Positions 1 to 6,133 are shown, counted from the stretch's first letter. The stretch: 8,056 nucleotides of DNA from Verrucomicrobia subdivision 3 bacterium UBA7542 (GCA_002479245.1 DLMG01000115.1:1-8056), one strand, 5' to 3'. Made by a program: numbers and translations. The notes: a model not told the origin generated them from the sequence alone.

Positions 1-5
1 GGTTT

Positions 6-1310
6 TCAAGTGACCGGTGACAAATCTCCGTCGTAACGGCAAATAAGCATCAAAGGCTCAACGGTTTTTGTTTGGGAACCTGGAACATCCTCTTCAATCG
101 CACGATAGATTCCACATTCTGTCCCTTTCGAAATGACGGTGTATCGGATCAAACGTATAATTTGATGGTTCTGAACGGAGAGTCCTAGCGTAGCTCGCGC
201 AATTAGATCGCCCTGATCAGTTTTCCCATTAAGCCGATTGTGATCCATCAATTCACGCCATGACACCGAAAAGCTCCTATGTTTCTGTAAAGTCCTTGAT
301 ATTTCATTCAGACATTGATTCAACGATTGCTGCAAGGTGGTAGCATTGGAGAAATAAATACTCAGTTGCGTCTTCCTATCATTCTTGCGCAAAGCTGCGG
401 CTTCTCGTTCAACAACAACCTCCAAATCTTCGACAGGAGCCTTTCCCTCCGGTTTAAGAATTTCTTCGAGGCGGCTGAACAGTTCGTCTACCGTTTGAAA
501 GCGCGAGTCGATTTCGTAATTGAACCCTCTATTAAAAAACAAGTTTAGGTTGGACAGTTGATTCTCGTTTTGAATTTTTCCAGAAAGCGAATAATTCTGC
601 CATCGGTGTGGAGGCCGGTTTTGTGAATCGCGCAAATTTCGAGGCACACATTTCGTAAGGCAAAAAAACAAGATTGCACAAATCCCAGTCAAATCAGACC
701 GGAAATCTCGCTTGTTTTCATCGGGACCGCGTCGTTCTGGAAGACTTAGAAATTTGTTGTCCAAACTTTCATCTGCCGAAGTGAAATTGTGATCCGTATC
801 TTCTTCATTAAATGATAAACCAAAATCAACCATTACCACATCCGGCGGCTCTAAATTTCTCACAATGATGTTTTCAGGCTTGATGTCACGGTGAACGATG
901 CCTGATTTAATCGCGACTCGTAAAGTGGAACACAAGTCGAGGGCTATCCCTACAGATATGTTCACTGGCAGCCCGTTACTACTTTGAACTGTCTTCGCTA
1001 AAGTGTCTCCTTGAATAAATTCCATCACGAAATAAAGGGGAACATTTTGATCTTCAAAATTTTCTGTATTCCCGTCCAGAACCTGTGGCACCTTACCCCC
1101 TGCGTTGCGAAGAACTTTCAAGTTCGTAACTTCTATAGCCATTCTTCCACGCGCTTTGGCATCTCGAACCTTTTGAGGTTTGAGAAGCTTCAACACTGCG
1201 CGTACCGGCTCACCAGAAATAGATTTGACCAAGAGAGTGTCCCCCTGTCCTCCTCCGCTTAGAGGTTCAATTTCAACCCATTTCTCGTTCCATGGTCCGC
1301 TAACACTCAT
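6..1310 (-). CDS. Soluble Ser/Thr protein kinase with unrecognised C-terminal domain
   Basis: This 434-residue protein carries a complete Hanks-type kinase domain over about residues 12-285. Visible motifs are a glycine-rich loop (SGGGQGDT, 18-25), the ATP-binding Lys in AVLK (K41), a likely helix-C Glu (E60), the hinge MEF (96-98), the catalytic loop HRDIKPEN (140-147, catalytic D142), DFG (162-164), a PER in place of APE (191-193), the helix-F Asp (D206) and the late conserved Arg (R270). Nothing essential is missing, so it should transfer phosphate from ATP to Ser/Thr. I see no membrane segment, PASTA or other known sensor, so it is probably cytosolic. Residues about 290-434 form a separate domain I do not recognise, perhaps for sensing or substrate binding. 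ATG at 1310 lies 2 bases after the HEPN gene's stop and has no Shine-Dalgarno, which suggests translational coupling. It is the last gene of the operon inside the window. Its last codons fall in a dispersed GTGACCGGTGAC-type repeat. Confidence 0.93.
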   Translation of the reverse strand: MSVSGPWNEKWVEIEPLSGGGQGDTLLVKSISGEPVRAVLKLLKPQKVRDAKARGRMAIEVTNLKVLRNAGGKVPQVLDGNTENFEDQNVPLYFVMEFIQGDTLAKTVQSSNGLPVNISVGIALDLCSTLRVAIKSGIVHRDIKPENIIVRNLEPPDVVMVDFGLSFNEEDTDHNFTSADESLDNKFLSLPERRGPDENKRDFRSDLTGICAILFFCLTKCVPRNLRDSQNRPPHRWQNYSLSGKIQNENQLSNLNLFFNRGFNYEIDSRFQTVDELFSRLEEILKPEGKAPVEDLEVVVEREAAALRKNDRKTQLSIYFSNATTLQQSLNQCLNEISRTLQKHRSFSVSWRELMDHNRLNGKTDQGDLIARATLGLSVQNHQIIRLIRYTVISKGTECGIYRAIEEDVPGSQTKTVEPLMLICRYDGDLSPVT

Positions 1311-1312
1311 TT

Positions 1313-2044
1313 TTAGAAAACATTCTTCGTGAGCCAGTCTGCACCTTGGATAAGTTCAGCGACTTGCTCGACAGTTGGATTGACATCTTTCTTGTGAGAG
1401 CAAAGGTTCCGCAGATCGGCGAGGTATGAAATCTTCCGCCAGATTGGTGTGTCGATGACGCCTGCCGACTTCAGTGAGTCGTTTAAGTCGGCAATGGTCG
1501 GATTCTTTTTAGCCAGCTTGACGCCATGAGCTGTTGCAACCTTTTGCAAATGGCCTTCAATAACCACACCAACTAAGGCACCCGCCGCCCGTGCACTGAC
1601 TTTGGCCAACTGCCTCGCAATCTCAATTTCACTATCTTGCAATTCAGCATACAGTTCTCCCTCGATATTGGATAATACAGATTCGATGCGGTCGTACACC
1701 GCTTTCAGAATTGTCAGTTGGTTGAAATAATTGGTTAGCATTTGGGCCCTAGAGTCAAAGTTGTCATATCCATAGCCACTCGGGACAATTCCTTTGAGAT
1801 AGTCCTGAATAACATACGTACCATAACCAAAATCCTTTCGTTTGGGGTCAATCTCGTAGTAGCCACGAAACTCGTTATAGCGATCTGGGGCAAGTGAGGC
1901 TACCGCTTTCAGTGCCTTTGAATACCAGCGCTGATAGTCGTAGTGAAACTGTCTGTCCTCCTTTTTTTGAAAGGCAACTGCCAGCGCTGCGCCTTCGTCG
2001 TAGAGAACGGCAAGTTCCTTTCGGATGAGATCGCGTTTAGACAT
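1313..2044 (-). CDS. HEPN-domain protein, probable RNase or RNA-binding effector
   Basis: This 243-residue soluble protein has a largely helical C-terminal half. Near the C-terminus it has R212-NLCS-H217, which fits the RX4-6H signature of HEPN domains, in the usual surroundings: a hydrophobic helix with LADL before it and an acidic helix after it (VEQVAELIQGADWL, 224-237). Many HEPN proteins are metal-independent RNases found in toxin-antitoxin, abortive infection and CRISPR-linked systems, and some only bind RNA or nucleotides. Residues 1-140 are rich in Tyr and charged residues (for example EFRGYYEIDPKRKDFGYG, 58-75), and I do not recognise a family there. ATG at 2044 gives the full frame; a weak GGAT lies too far upstream to be a convincing ribosome site. 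The kinase gene starts 2 bases after the stop. The tight pairing suggests that the kinase regulates this protein or acts with it, which is inference. No separate MNT-type antitoxin gene is visible. Confidence 0.8.
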   Translation of the reverse strand: MSKRDLIRKELAVLYDEGAALAVAFQKKEDRQFHYDYQRWYSKALKAVASLAPDRYNEFRGYYEIDPKRKDFGYGTYVIQDYLKGIVPSGYGYDNFDSRAQMLTNYFNQLTILKAVYDRIESVLSNIEGELYAELQDSEIEIARQLAKVSARAAGALVGVVIEGHLQKVATAHGVKLAKKNPTIADLNDSLKSAGVIDTPIWRKISYLADLRNLCSHKKDVNPTVEQVAELIQGADWLTKNVF

Positions 2045-2205
2045 ATGTCATCGAATATCCACATCAAACCCGGCTGCATGGTAAAGGCGAATTTGCGCCG
2101 AAGATTTATTCGCGTCAATGCCGCCGTTGTCACGGTTTACATTGCCGGATACCGTTTGGCACCACGGGTCGGGCGGCCAATGGCCGGTCTGGTGGATAGA
2201 CGTAG
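2045..2205. other. 161-base gap inside the operon: repeat-like, with an open minus-strand frame
   Basis: This is the only sizeable gap in the operon. On the minus strand a frame stays open from a TTG at 2233, inside the nuclease gene, to a TGA at 2048, giving about 61 residues and ending 3 bases before the HEPN start. It has no ATG and no well-spaced ribosome site. The frame is -1 relative to the nuclease, so it could also be a lost C-terminal tail of that protein. Against a real gene, 2063-2100 resembles the intergenic repeats at about 4677-4715 and 6316-6348: all share AAACCCGG near one end and GCGCC near the other, and two also share CATGGT. I favour an intergenic repeat module over a small gene, but cannot decide from sequence alone. 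Confidence 0.4.
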
Positions 2206-2781
2206 TCAAGCGTTTTGTTGGACTTGGTTCCAAAACTCCAGTTCCCTATTTAAAAGATGTTCGATGTAAGCGTTGTTCCGCTCGACAGGCAGTAGCAAAT
2301 CGGGGAAGCCAGGCCAATGACACCAAAAATCCAGCGAATCAAGACCGGTGACCGCTAGGATGTGTTGCATCTGACCGTAGTAATAGTCAGGGACTGATCG
2401 AGATTGCGAAGCCTTACGATAGACAGAATCGCCGCATTTGATTTCAACTACCACATCATAGCTGGCAGTGAAACCATCGAGGCTCGCGCGCAGCCAGTTA
2501 TATCGCGTGCTCTGAAGGCATGCGGGTCTCACATCTTTGCCAGTCTTTGCGATGTAGCGCCTGCGGGCTTCTGGCTCAAGCTGAGTACCGCGCGCCATCG
2601 CTTCGTTCTGGCCAATATTTCGTACTGGTCCACGCTTCTCTTGAAGTAGTTGTGCGGCACTCTTGAAACGGTTTTCGCCCATGATGGTCGAAGCATCTGA
2701 CGCCCCGATTCCTTTATGACGCCACTCCCGCCATTCGTCTGTTCCTTGTTGGAGTTCAACAATAATGAAATGTGTGTTCAT
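2206..2781 (-). CDS. YqaJ/lambda-exonuclease-type nuclease
   Basis: This 191-residue protein has the PD-(D/E)XK fold motifs of the YqaJ viral recombinase family in order. They are WREWRHKGIGASDAS (17-31), GTQLEPEAR (65-73, acidic residues E69/E71), ASLDG with the metal-binding D102, VVEIKC with the catalytic E113 and K115, and YYGQMQH (134-140). The family processes DNA ends 5' to 3' in phage recombination, and related domains occur in defence genes. Here no annealing protein (Bet/RecT/Erf-like) is adjacent, so a DNA-degrading or DNA-sensing role within the operon is possible. I chose ATG at 2781; an in-frame TTG at 2787 is an alternative. Neither has a Shine-Dalgarno. The start lies 12 bases after the stop of the membrane-protein gene. 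The protein is shorter than lambda exonuclease (226 residues), and a C-terminal tail may have been lost by a frame change. Confidence 0.88.
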   Translation of the reverse strand: MNTHFIIVELQQGTDEWREWRHKGIGASDASTIMGENRFKSAAQLLQEKRGPVRNIGQNEAMARGTQLEPEARRRYIAKTGKDVRPACLQSTRYNWLRASLDGFTASYDVVVEIKCGDSVYRKASQSRSVPDYYYGQMQHILAVTGLDSLDFWCHWPGFPDLLLPVERNNAYIEHLLNRELEFWNQVQQNA

Positions 2782-2793
2782 GGACAAAATCGC

Positions 2794-3699
2794 TTATTTG
2801 GTTCCAGGTTTGGCCGCGTTAACGACATCAACTGCGGCTTTAGCTACCTCCGTTAACTCACTGGTTGGAGTGACGGTCAGTTTGTGCTTATCATAGATAC
2901 GGCCTGGCGGAGCTGCCACCGTCGTAAGAGTATCCCCACAGAGCTTGGCGAGTGGTGAGCTAGATGTGACATCCTTGCCAACTTCTGACATCTGTTTTCG
3001 GAAACCTTCAAAACATGATGCAATCGCCGACTTGTAACCATAGTCCTCTTCCAACCGCTTCGCGAGGGCTGACTCGCTGCTTGCATACAGTGCCAGCCAC
3101 ACCAGTGCACCAGCAATGGGCAGACGAGCTAACCACAAACGTACAAGTTCGTCATAGGTTGGCGCCGTTCCGGCATTGTAAACGTGCCACAAACCGGTAA
3201 TAGCCAACCCGACGATTGCCAACACAGATCCAACGAACACCCATTGCCACCGATCATGTGGTTTTACAAACGTCTGGCGGCGTTCGTCGAAGGCATGGGC
3301 AAGACCTGCGGATGTTGCTCCCGGAAGCAGCCCCACGATTGTCTTCAATTGGTCAGCGCACTGAGTTTCGAGTTCGGCAAGCCGCTTTTCATAAGCTGCA
3401 ATGCGTTCCTCCACCTCAGTGGATTTGTCAGCCAACCCCTTCGTTAGAGCAGCCGATTCTTCGGCAGTCTTGCGAGCGGACACTACTTTCGCAGATTCTG
3501 TTTCGACCGTCCCCTTAACTATTCGGATTTCTGCGAGTAATTCGGCAGCATTTTTTGCTGCTGTTTCTGCGTTTGATTTCTGAGCTTCGGATGCGGTCGC
3601 TTGCTGAGTCGCAGCCGTAAGTGTCCGGTCGAGATCGGCCCGAACTTTGTCCGCATGTTCCTGAGCTTTTTGAATGTGGTCCGACTTGGTCGCAATCAC
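2794..3699 (-). CDS. Coiled-coil protein with two membrane segments (main part)
   Basis: As read from GTG at 3699 this is 301 residues. Residues about 5-120 are Ala/Glu/Lys-rich heptad-like helix (long coiled coil). Next comes a short motif, GLLPGATSAGLAHAF (123-137), that I believe recurs in uncharacterised bacterial membrane proteins. Two hydrophobic segments follow, about 152-174 and 188-206, and then a roughly 95-residue soluble tail. No enzymatic motif is seen. The likely role is a membrane-anchored sensor or effector with a cytoplasmic coiled coil. The GTG overlaps the upstream gene's stop as GTGA but has no ribosome site. Upstream of the GTG this frame still reads like coiled coil (KKIADDQAV). 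I therefore think it is the continuation of the 3696-3980 gene, separated by a -1 frame change at seven A. A joined protein would be about 395 residues. Confidence 0.8.
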   Translation of the reverse strand: MIATKSDHIQKAQEHADKVRADLDRTLTAATQQATASEAQKSNAETAAKNAAELLAEIRIVKGTVETESAKVVSARKTAEESAALTKGLADKSTEVEERIAAYEKRLAELETQCADQLKTIVGLLPGATSAGLAHAFDERRQTFVKPHDRWQWVFVGSVLAIVGLAITGLWHVYNAGTAPTYDELVRLWLARLPIAGALVWLALYASSESALAKRLEEDYGYKSAIASCFEGFRKQMSEVGKDVTSSSPLAKLCGDTLTTVAAPPGRIYDKHKLTVTPTSELTEVAKAAVDVVNAAKPGTK

Positions 3700-3980
3700 A
3701 GCTTGGTCGTCTGCAATCTTTTTTTCGCTGCTACCGCTTGCGTCGCGGCATTTGAAATTTCCACTAATTTCGCTTGGGCATCGGTGAGGACTGCAGCGGT
3801 CAGCTTTTGAAATTCTGTGGTACTTGTTGCCGCTGCCTTTGCAGTGTCGCGATATTGGCTGATTTCTCCCATTTCGGTTCGGGCGGTTTGCAAAATTTCC
3901 TCGACGCTAAGGCTAACCGTCGGGTCTTTGGTGTTTTCGGGGAGTGAAGGAAGCGCAGGCAGTTTCAGGTTTTCTGGCAT
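3696..3980 (-). CDS. N-terminal coiled-coil part of the same membrane protein (first operon gene)
   Basis: This 94-residue frame starts at ATG 3980. A Pro-rich start (residues 1-21, LKLPALPSLPENT) leads into Ala/Glu/Thr-rich helix (about 25-88), and it ends at TGA 3696 with a 4-base overlap on the next frame. The minus-strand run GCG-AAAAAAA-GATT (A run at 3719-3725) is where the coding signal changes frame. One extra A would turn AKKRLQTTKL-stop into a continuous read through KKIADDQAV into the 301-residue frame. Three readings remain: one gene with a base missing in the assembly, a natural slippage site making short and long products, or two coupled genes. I favour one gene. No Shine-Dalgarno precedes the ATG (AGTAAAAAATT). 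Confidence 0.65.
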   Translation of the reverse strand: MPENLKLPALPSLPENTKDPTVSLSVEEILQTARTEMGEISQYRDTAKAAATSTTEFQKLTAAVLTDAQAKLVEISNAATQAVAAKKRLQTTKL

Positions 3981-4159
3981 AATTTTTTACTGTTTAATTT
4001 CAGCCTACGTTTCGTGCAGGTTTTCCGTCCGAGCCTTCATAGCCGCTTGGATTTGCTTTTACGAATACAACATGCAAACAACTATGCTTAAACCATGCCA
4101 ACACCCCAATATATTGCGTAAGTCTCTATTGCTCATACATCTAAATGTGGTTTCCAAGG

Positions 4160-4187
4160 ATATTAGAAACAGTTAAATTAGTGACAA
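4160..4187 (-). promoter_or_regulatory. Candidate sigma-70-type promoter for the minus-strand operon
   Basis: On the minus strand TTGTCA (4187-4182, 5 of 6 to TTGACA) is followed, after 16 bases, by TAATAT (4165-4160, 4 of 6 to TATAAT). The surrounding 4060-4200 stretch is AT-rich and has no gene. It would give a leader of about 170 bases before ATG 3980. The palindrome at 4202-4217 lies 14 bases upstream of the -35 box, which supports a regulated promoter. The call rests on consensus matching by eye. Confidence 0.35.
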
Positions 4188-4201
4188 AACGGCTTAAATA
4201 G

Positions 4202-4238
4202 TGTGCCAATTGGCACAGTCTGATGGCACACCGGCACA
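4202..4238. promoter_or_regulatory. Perfect 16-base palindrome plus GGCACA direct repeats: candidate operator
   Basis: TGTGCCAATTGGCACA (4202-4217) is a perfect palindrome. Its half-site core GGCACA recurs as direct copies at 4225-4230 and 4233-4238. Arrays of a palindrome and extra half-sites next to a promoter are typical of a dimeric repressor or activator site. It lies immediately upstream of the proposed operon promoter. No regulator gene is next to it in the window, so the binding protein is unknown. Confidence 0.45.
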
Positions 4239-4266
4239 GTTACTACCGATTCAACTTTGGTGTGGA

Positions 4267-4494
4267 TTATTGGCGGGAATCCTCACTAAGAGTCACTGAA
4301 AACCATTCAGGAAGCGACTGAAAATCGTGCAATCGTTTTCCCATTCTTCCAACACGTGACCGTCCTAGCATGCCGGGGAAAGGTGGATTTTCTCGTTGGC
4401 TCGTAAACGGGTCGGTTCCTAGTATTGTAGTATTGATATTTGTGGGAAGCGGTTTTCCTTTCGGCGTGGCCCGAAAGCAAAACAGAGCGGAAGG
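4267..4494. other. Intergenic stretch with no supported gene
   Basis: Open minus-strand frames cross this stretch, but their composition is erratic and they run straight into the repeat at 4495-4685. I see no ribosome site and no recognisable domain. It joins the operon's upstream region to the repeat. Confidence 0.5.
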
Positions 4495-4720
4495 CCGAAA
4501 CGAGATCGCGAAGCGTTGAAACCTGATTCCCCATTTTGCCATAAACTTTAGCCGCGTAAAAGGCTTCCAACTCCGCCGAGGCTTCCGCCTTCGTACCGCG
4601 TTGCAGGGCTTCGGTGGACAGGTCGATGGACGGGTTGCCTCACGCGGCTGGCCCCGCATAAAACTTTTACCCGTTGCAAACCCGGCTGGCATGGTGGAAG
4701 TGATTCTGCGCCGGAGCGGC
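4495..4720. repeat. Structured dispersed repeat, copy 1
   Basis: Positions 4495-4542 (48 bases, starting CCGAAACGAGATCGCG and ending CCCCATTTTGCCAT) are identical to 6134-6181. After that the same modules follow in the same order as in copy 2: CCGCGTAAAAGGC at 4552, a GGACAGGTCGATGGAC block near 4616-4632, GCCTCACGCGGC near 4637-4648, and TTACCCGTTGCAAACCCGG at 4667-4685. The tail to about 4720 resembles the gap inside the operon (2063-2100). CCGCGT and ACGCGG form the ends of a stem with the other modules in its loop. Copies 1 and 2 are direct repeats flanking the dinD/KilA-N remnants. Confidence 0.85.
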
Positions 4721-4746
4721 GCGCGAGTCAATGTGAAGCTGGTTGA

Positions 4747-4770
4747 GGGTTGAACGTTGAATGTTGACCC
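4747..4770. repeat. Short TTGAA(C/T)GTTGA repeat
   Basis: GGGTTGAACGTTGAATGTTGACCC is a run of TTGAAYGTTGA units flanked by GGGT and ACCC. The opposite-strand form (CAACATTCAACATTCAAC) appears at 6607-6624. Such runs are common intergenic repeats in some environmental genomes. No coding function is suggested. Confidence 0.6.
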
Positions 4771-4934
4771 GTCTTCGTTTCACTTCGCCGCGACAGGGAG
4801 TTAAAACGGCTCGCGGGTACGCTCGCCCCACCTTTGCGTCCTTTGTGATCTTCCTGTCCACCGAAGCCTTCGGCGTAGGCGGATGCGGTTAAATTCGGGC
4901 CCCAGTTCTGGCTCCTGAATTCCGGCTTCTGGAT

Positions 4935-5785
4935 TCATTCCTTGCCGCCTTTCGGCGGCTCAAGCTGACGCAGGTGGCTTGCGGTGGTGAGGGTTTGCAT
5001 CTACCGGATGGCGATCTGATTGAGCCGTTTCAACCGTTCGCCCTGCGGCAAATCCATGTGGATGAACTCGGCGTTCATGCCCTCGATGTTGGCCAGCACG
5101 AGCAGTTGCTCAATGGTGGCGTATTCGCGCATGTTGCCTTCCAGTTTCGGATTGGCGTCGCGCCATTGCCGCGCGGTCTGGCCGAACAGGGCCACGTTGA
5201 GCAGGTCGGCTTCGTTGGCGTAATGATGGTGGCCTGCGCCGGCGTGACCTCGGGCGGAATGAGATGGGCTTTCACCGCGTCGGTATGAATGCGGTAATTG
5301 AGCTTGGACAGGGTGCGGTTGAGGTTCCAGGCGAGGGAAAGACGGCGGTTTTCGTCGTCCTTGAGCCGCTGAAATTCCTTGATGAGGTAGAGCCTGAACT
5401 CGACAGACACCCAGGAAGCGAATTCAAAAGCGATGTCCTTGTGCGCGTAAGTGCCGCCGTAACGCCCGGCGCTTGAAACGATGCCGATTGCGCCGGTTTT
5501 CTCAATCCACTGTTTCGGGGTGAGGACAAAACTGTTCAAACCCGACTGAATTCTAATTCCGTCGAATTCGACGGAATTAAAAGCCGGGTTGTTGAGCCGT
5601 TCCCAGACGCCGAGGAACTCGACGGTGTTGCGGTTTCTAAGCCAGTTCCGAACGAGATCATCCGAACGTTCGGGGTTTTTGAAACGGGCGATGTCCGTCA
5701 GACAAATGAAGTCCTGTTCTTTACGGGACAGGATGGTAATGGCCGCGCCCTGAACTTCGATGGTGGATTTCCTGGGTTTGCTCAT
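4935..5785 (-). pseudogene. KilA-N domain DNA-binding protein, broken by a -1 frame change and an amber codon
   Basis: From ATG 5785 residues 1-189 read well: LTDIARFKN (29-37), RNWLRNRNTVEFLGVWE (46-62), NSVEFDGI (70-77), LTPKQWIEKTGAIG (88-101) and GRYGGTYAHKDIAFEFASW (107-125). This is a KilA-N module, a DNA-binding domain shared with phage and large DNA viruses. Near 5218-5232 the coding sense moves to the -1 frame (YANEADLLNVALFG, then RDANPKLEGN) up to a TAG at 5001-5003. Beyond it the same frame continues as MQTLTTASHLRQLEPPK to TGA at 4935. I recall relatives with Gln at the TAG position (IAIRQMQ), so TAG looks like a CAG to TAG change. Restored, the protein would be about 283 residues. 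Two independent lesions argue for a decayed gene, though the frame break alone could be a base-calling error. The start lies 4 bases after the dinD fragment, without a ribosome site. Confidence 0.88.
5554..5579. repeat. Perfect 26-base palindrome inside the KilA-N gene
   Basis: The palindrome is centred between 5566 and 5567. The half-site is TAATTCCGTCGAA, followed by its exact reverse complement. It overlaps the codons for FNSVEFDGI, so the protein sequence constrains part of it. It could be a binding site or a chance result of codon choice. Confidence 0.7.
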
Positions 5786-5789
5786 GGCG

Positions 5790-6095
5790 TCATCGTGGTT
5801 GCCGGCATGTAAAACAGGCGTAGCGCGAAAGCGCCCAATCCTCGACCTCGCGTTGTGCGCCGGAACCGATGCCAACCATTTCGGTGATATCAACGAAATG
5901 GTCGGAGACCGGGTGGCCGCTATTGACGCAGGCCTCGCGCGCCTTGGTGATGACGGTGATGAAGTTACCGAAGTCGGCGTATTCGAGCACGCGGGCAAGT
6001 TCGCGGGCGGACCAGAATTCACCACCGTCAGGGCGGACCCGCTTGATGCGCTCGAAAGTGTTGCTGGCGGCGGGGACGGGCAATTGATCGCTCAT
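5790..6095 (-). pseudogene. dinD: dinD 5' fragment (DNA-damage-inducible protein D, N-terminal part)
   Basis: The 101-residue frame matches the N-terminal part of DinD as I know it from E. coli (274 residues): FERIKRV (14-20), FWSARELARVLEYADFGNFITVI (27-49), KAREACVNSGHPVSDHFVDITEMV (51-74), IGSGAQREVEDWALSRYAC (76-94). The match stops exactly after RYAC; the next residues FTCRQPR and the TGA at 5790 are not DinD-like. About two thirds of the gene is missing, so this is a truncated remnant with its junction near 5810. E. coli DinD is LexA-controlled and inhibits RecA filament activities; this fragment is unlikely to do so. ATG at 6095 has a good ribosome site (AGGAAG, 6104-6099), so the start is secure. 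The KilA-N gene begins 4 bases downstream. I see no clear LexA box in the upstream repeat. Confidence 0.88.
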
Positions 6096-6133
6096 GGACT
6101 TCCTTTTACCTCAAGCCACGCTTCAGATGAAGA

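Noticed and set aside
3718..3726. Canonical dnaX-type -1 slippery heptamer
   Set aside because: The A run is in the wrong register for A-AAA-AAG in the first frame, so standard tandem slippage would be inefficient; a base error or transcript slippage is likelier.
3817..4176. 119-codon plus-strand frame over the operon start
   Set aside because: It is antisense to the coiled-coil gene and runs through the AT-rich promoter region, with no ribosome site or recognisable protein.
4267..4731. Minus-strand open frames of 154 and 87 codons
   Set aside because: They lie largely in the dispersed repeat (4495-4685), and the same peptide stretch (MAKWGIRFQRFAISF) recurs in another frame from copy 2. 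There is no ribosome site and no domain.
5786..6025. N-terminal extension giving a 316-codon frame into the KilA-N gene
   Set aside because: This part is the antisense-frame shadow of the dinD fragment; KilA-N-like sequence starts at ATG 5785.
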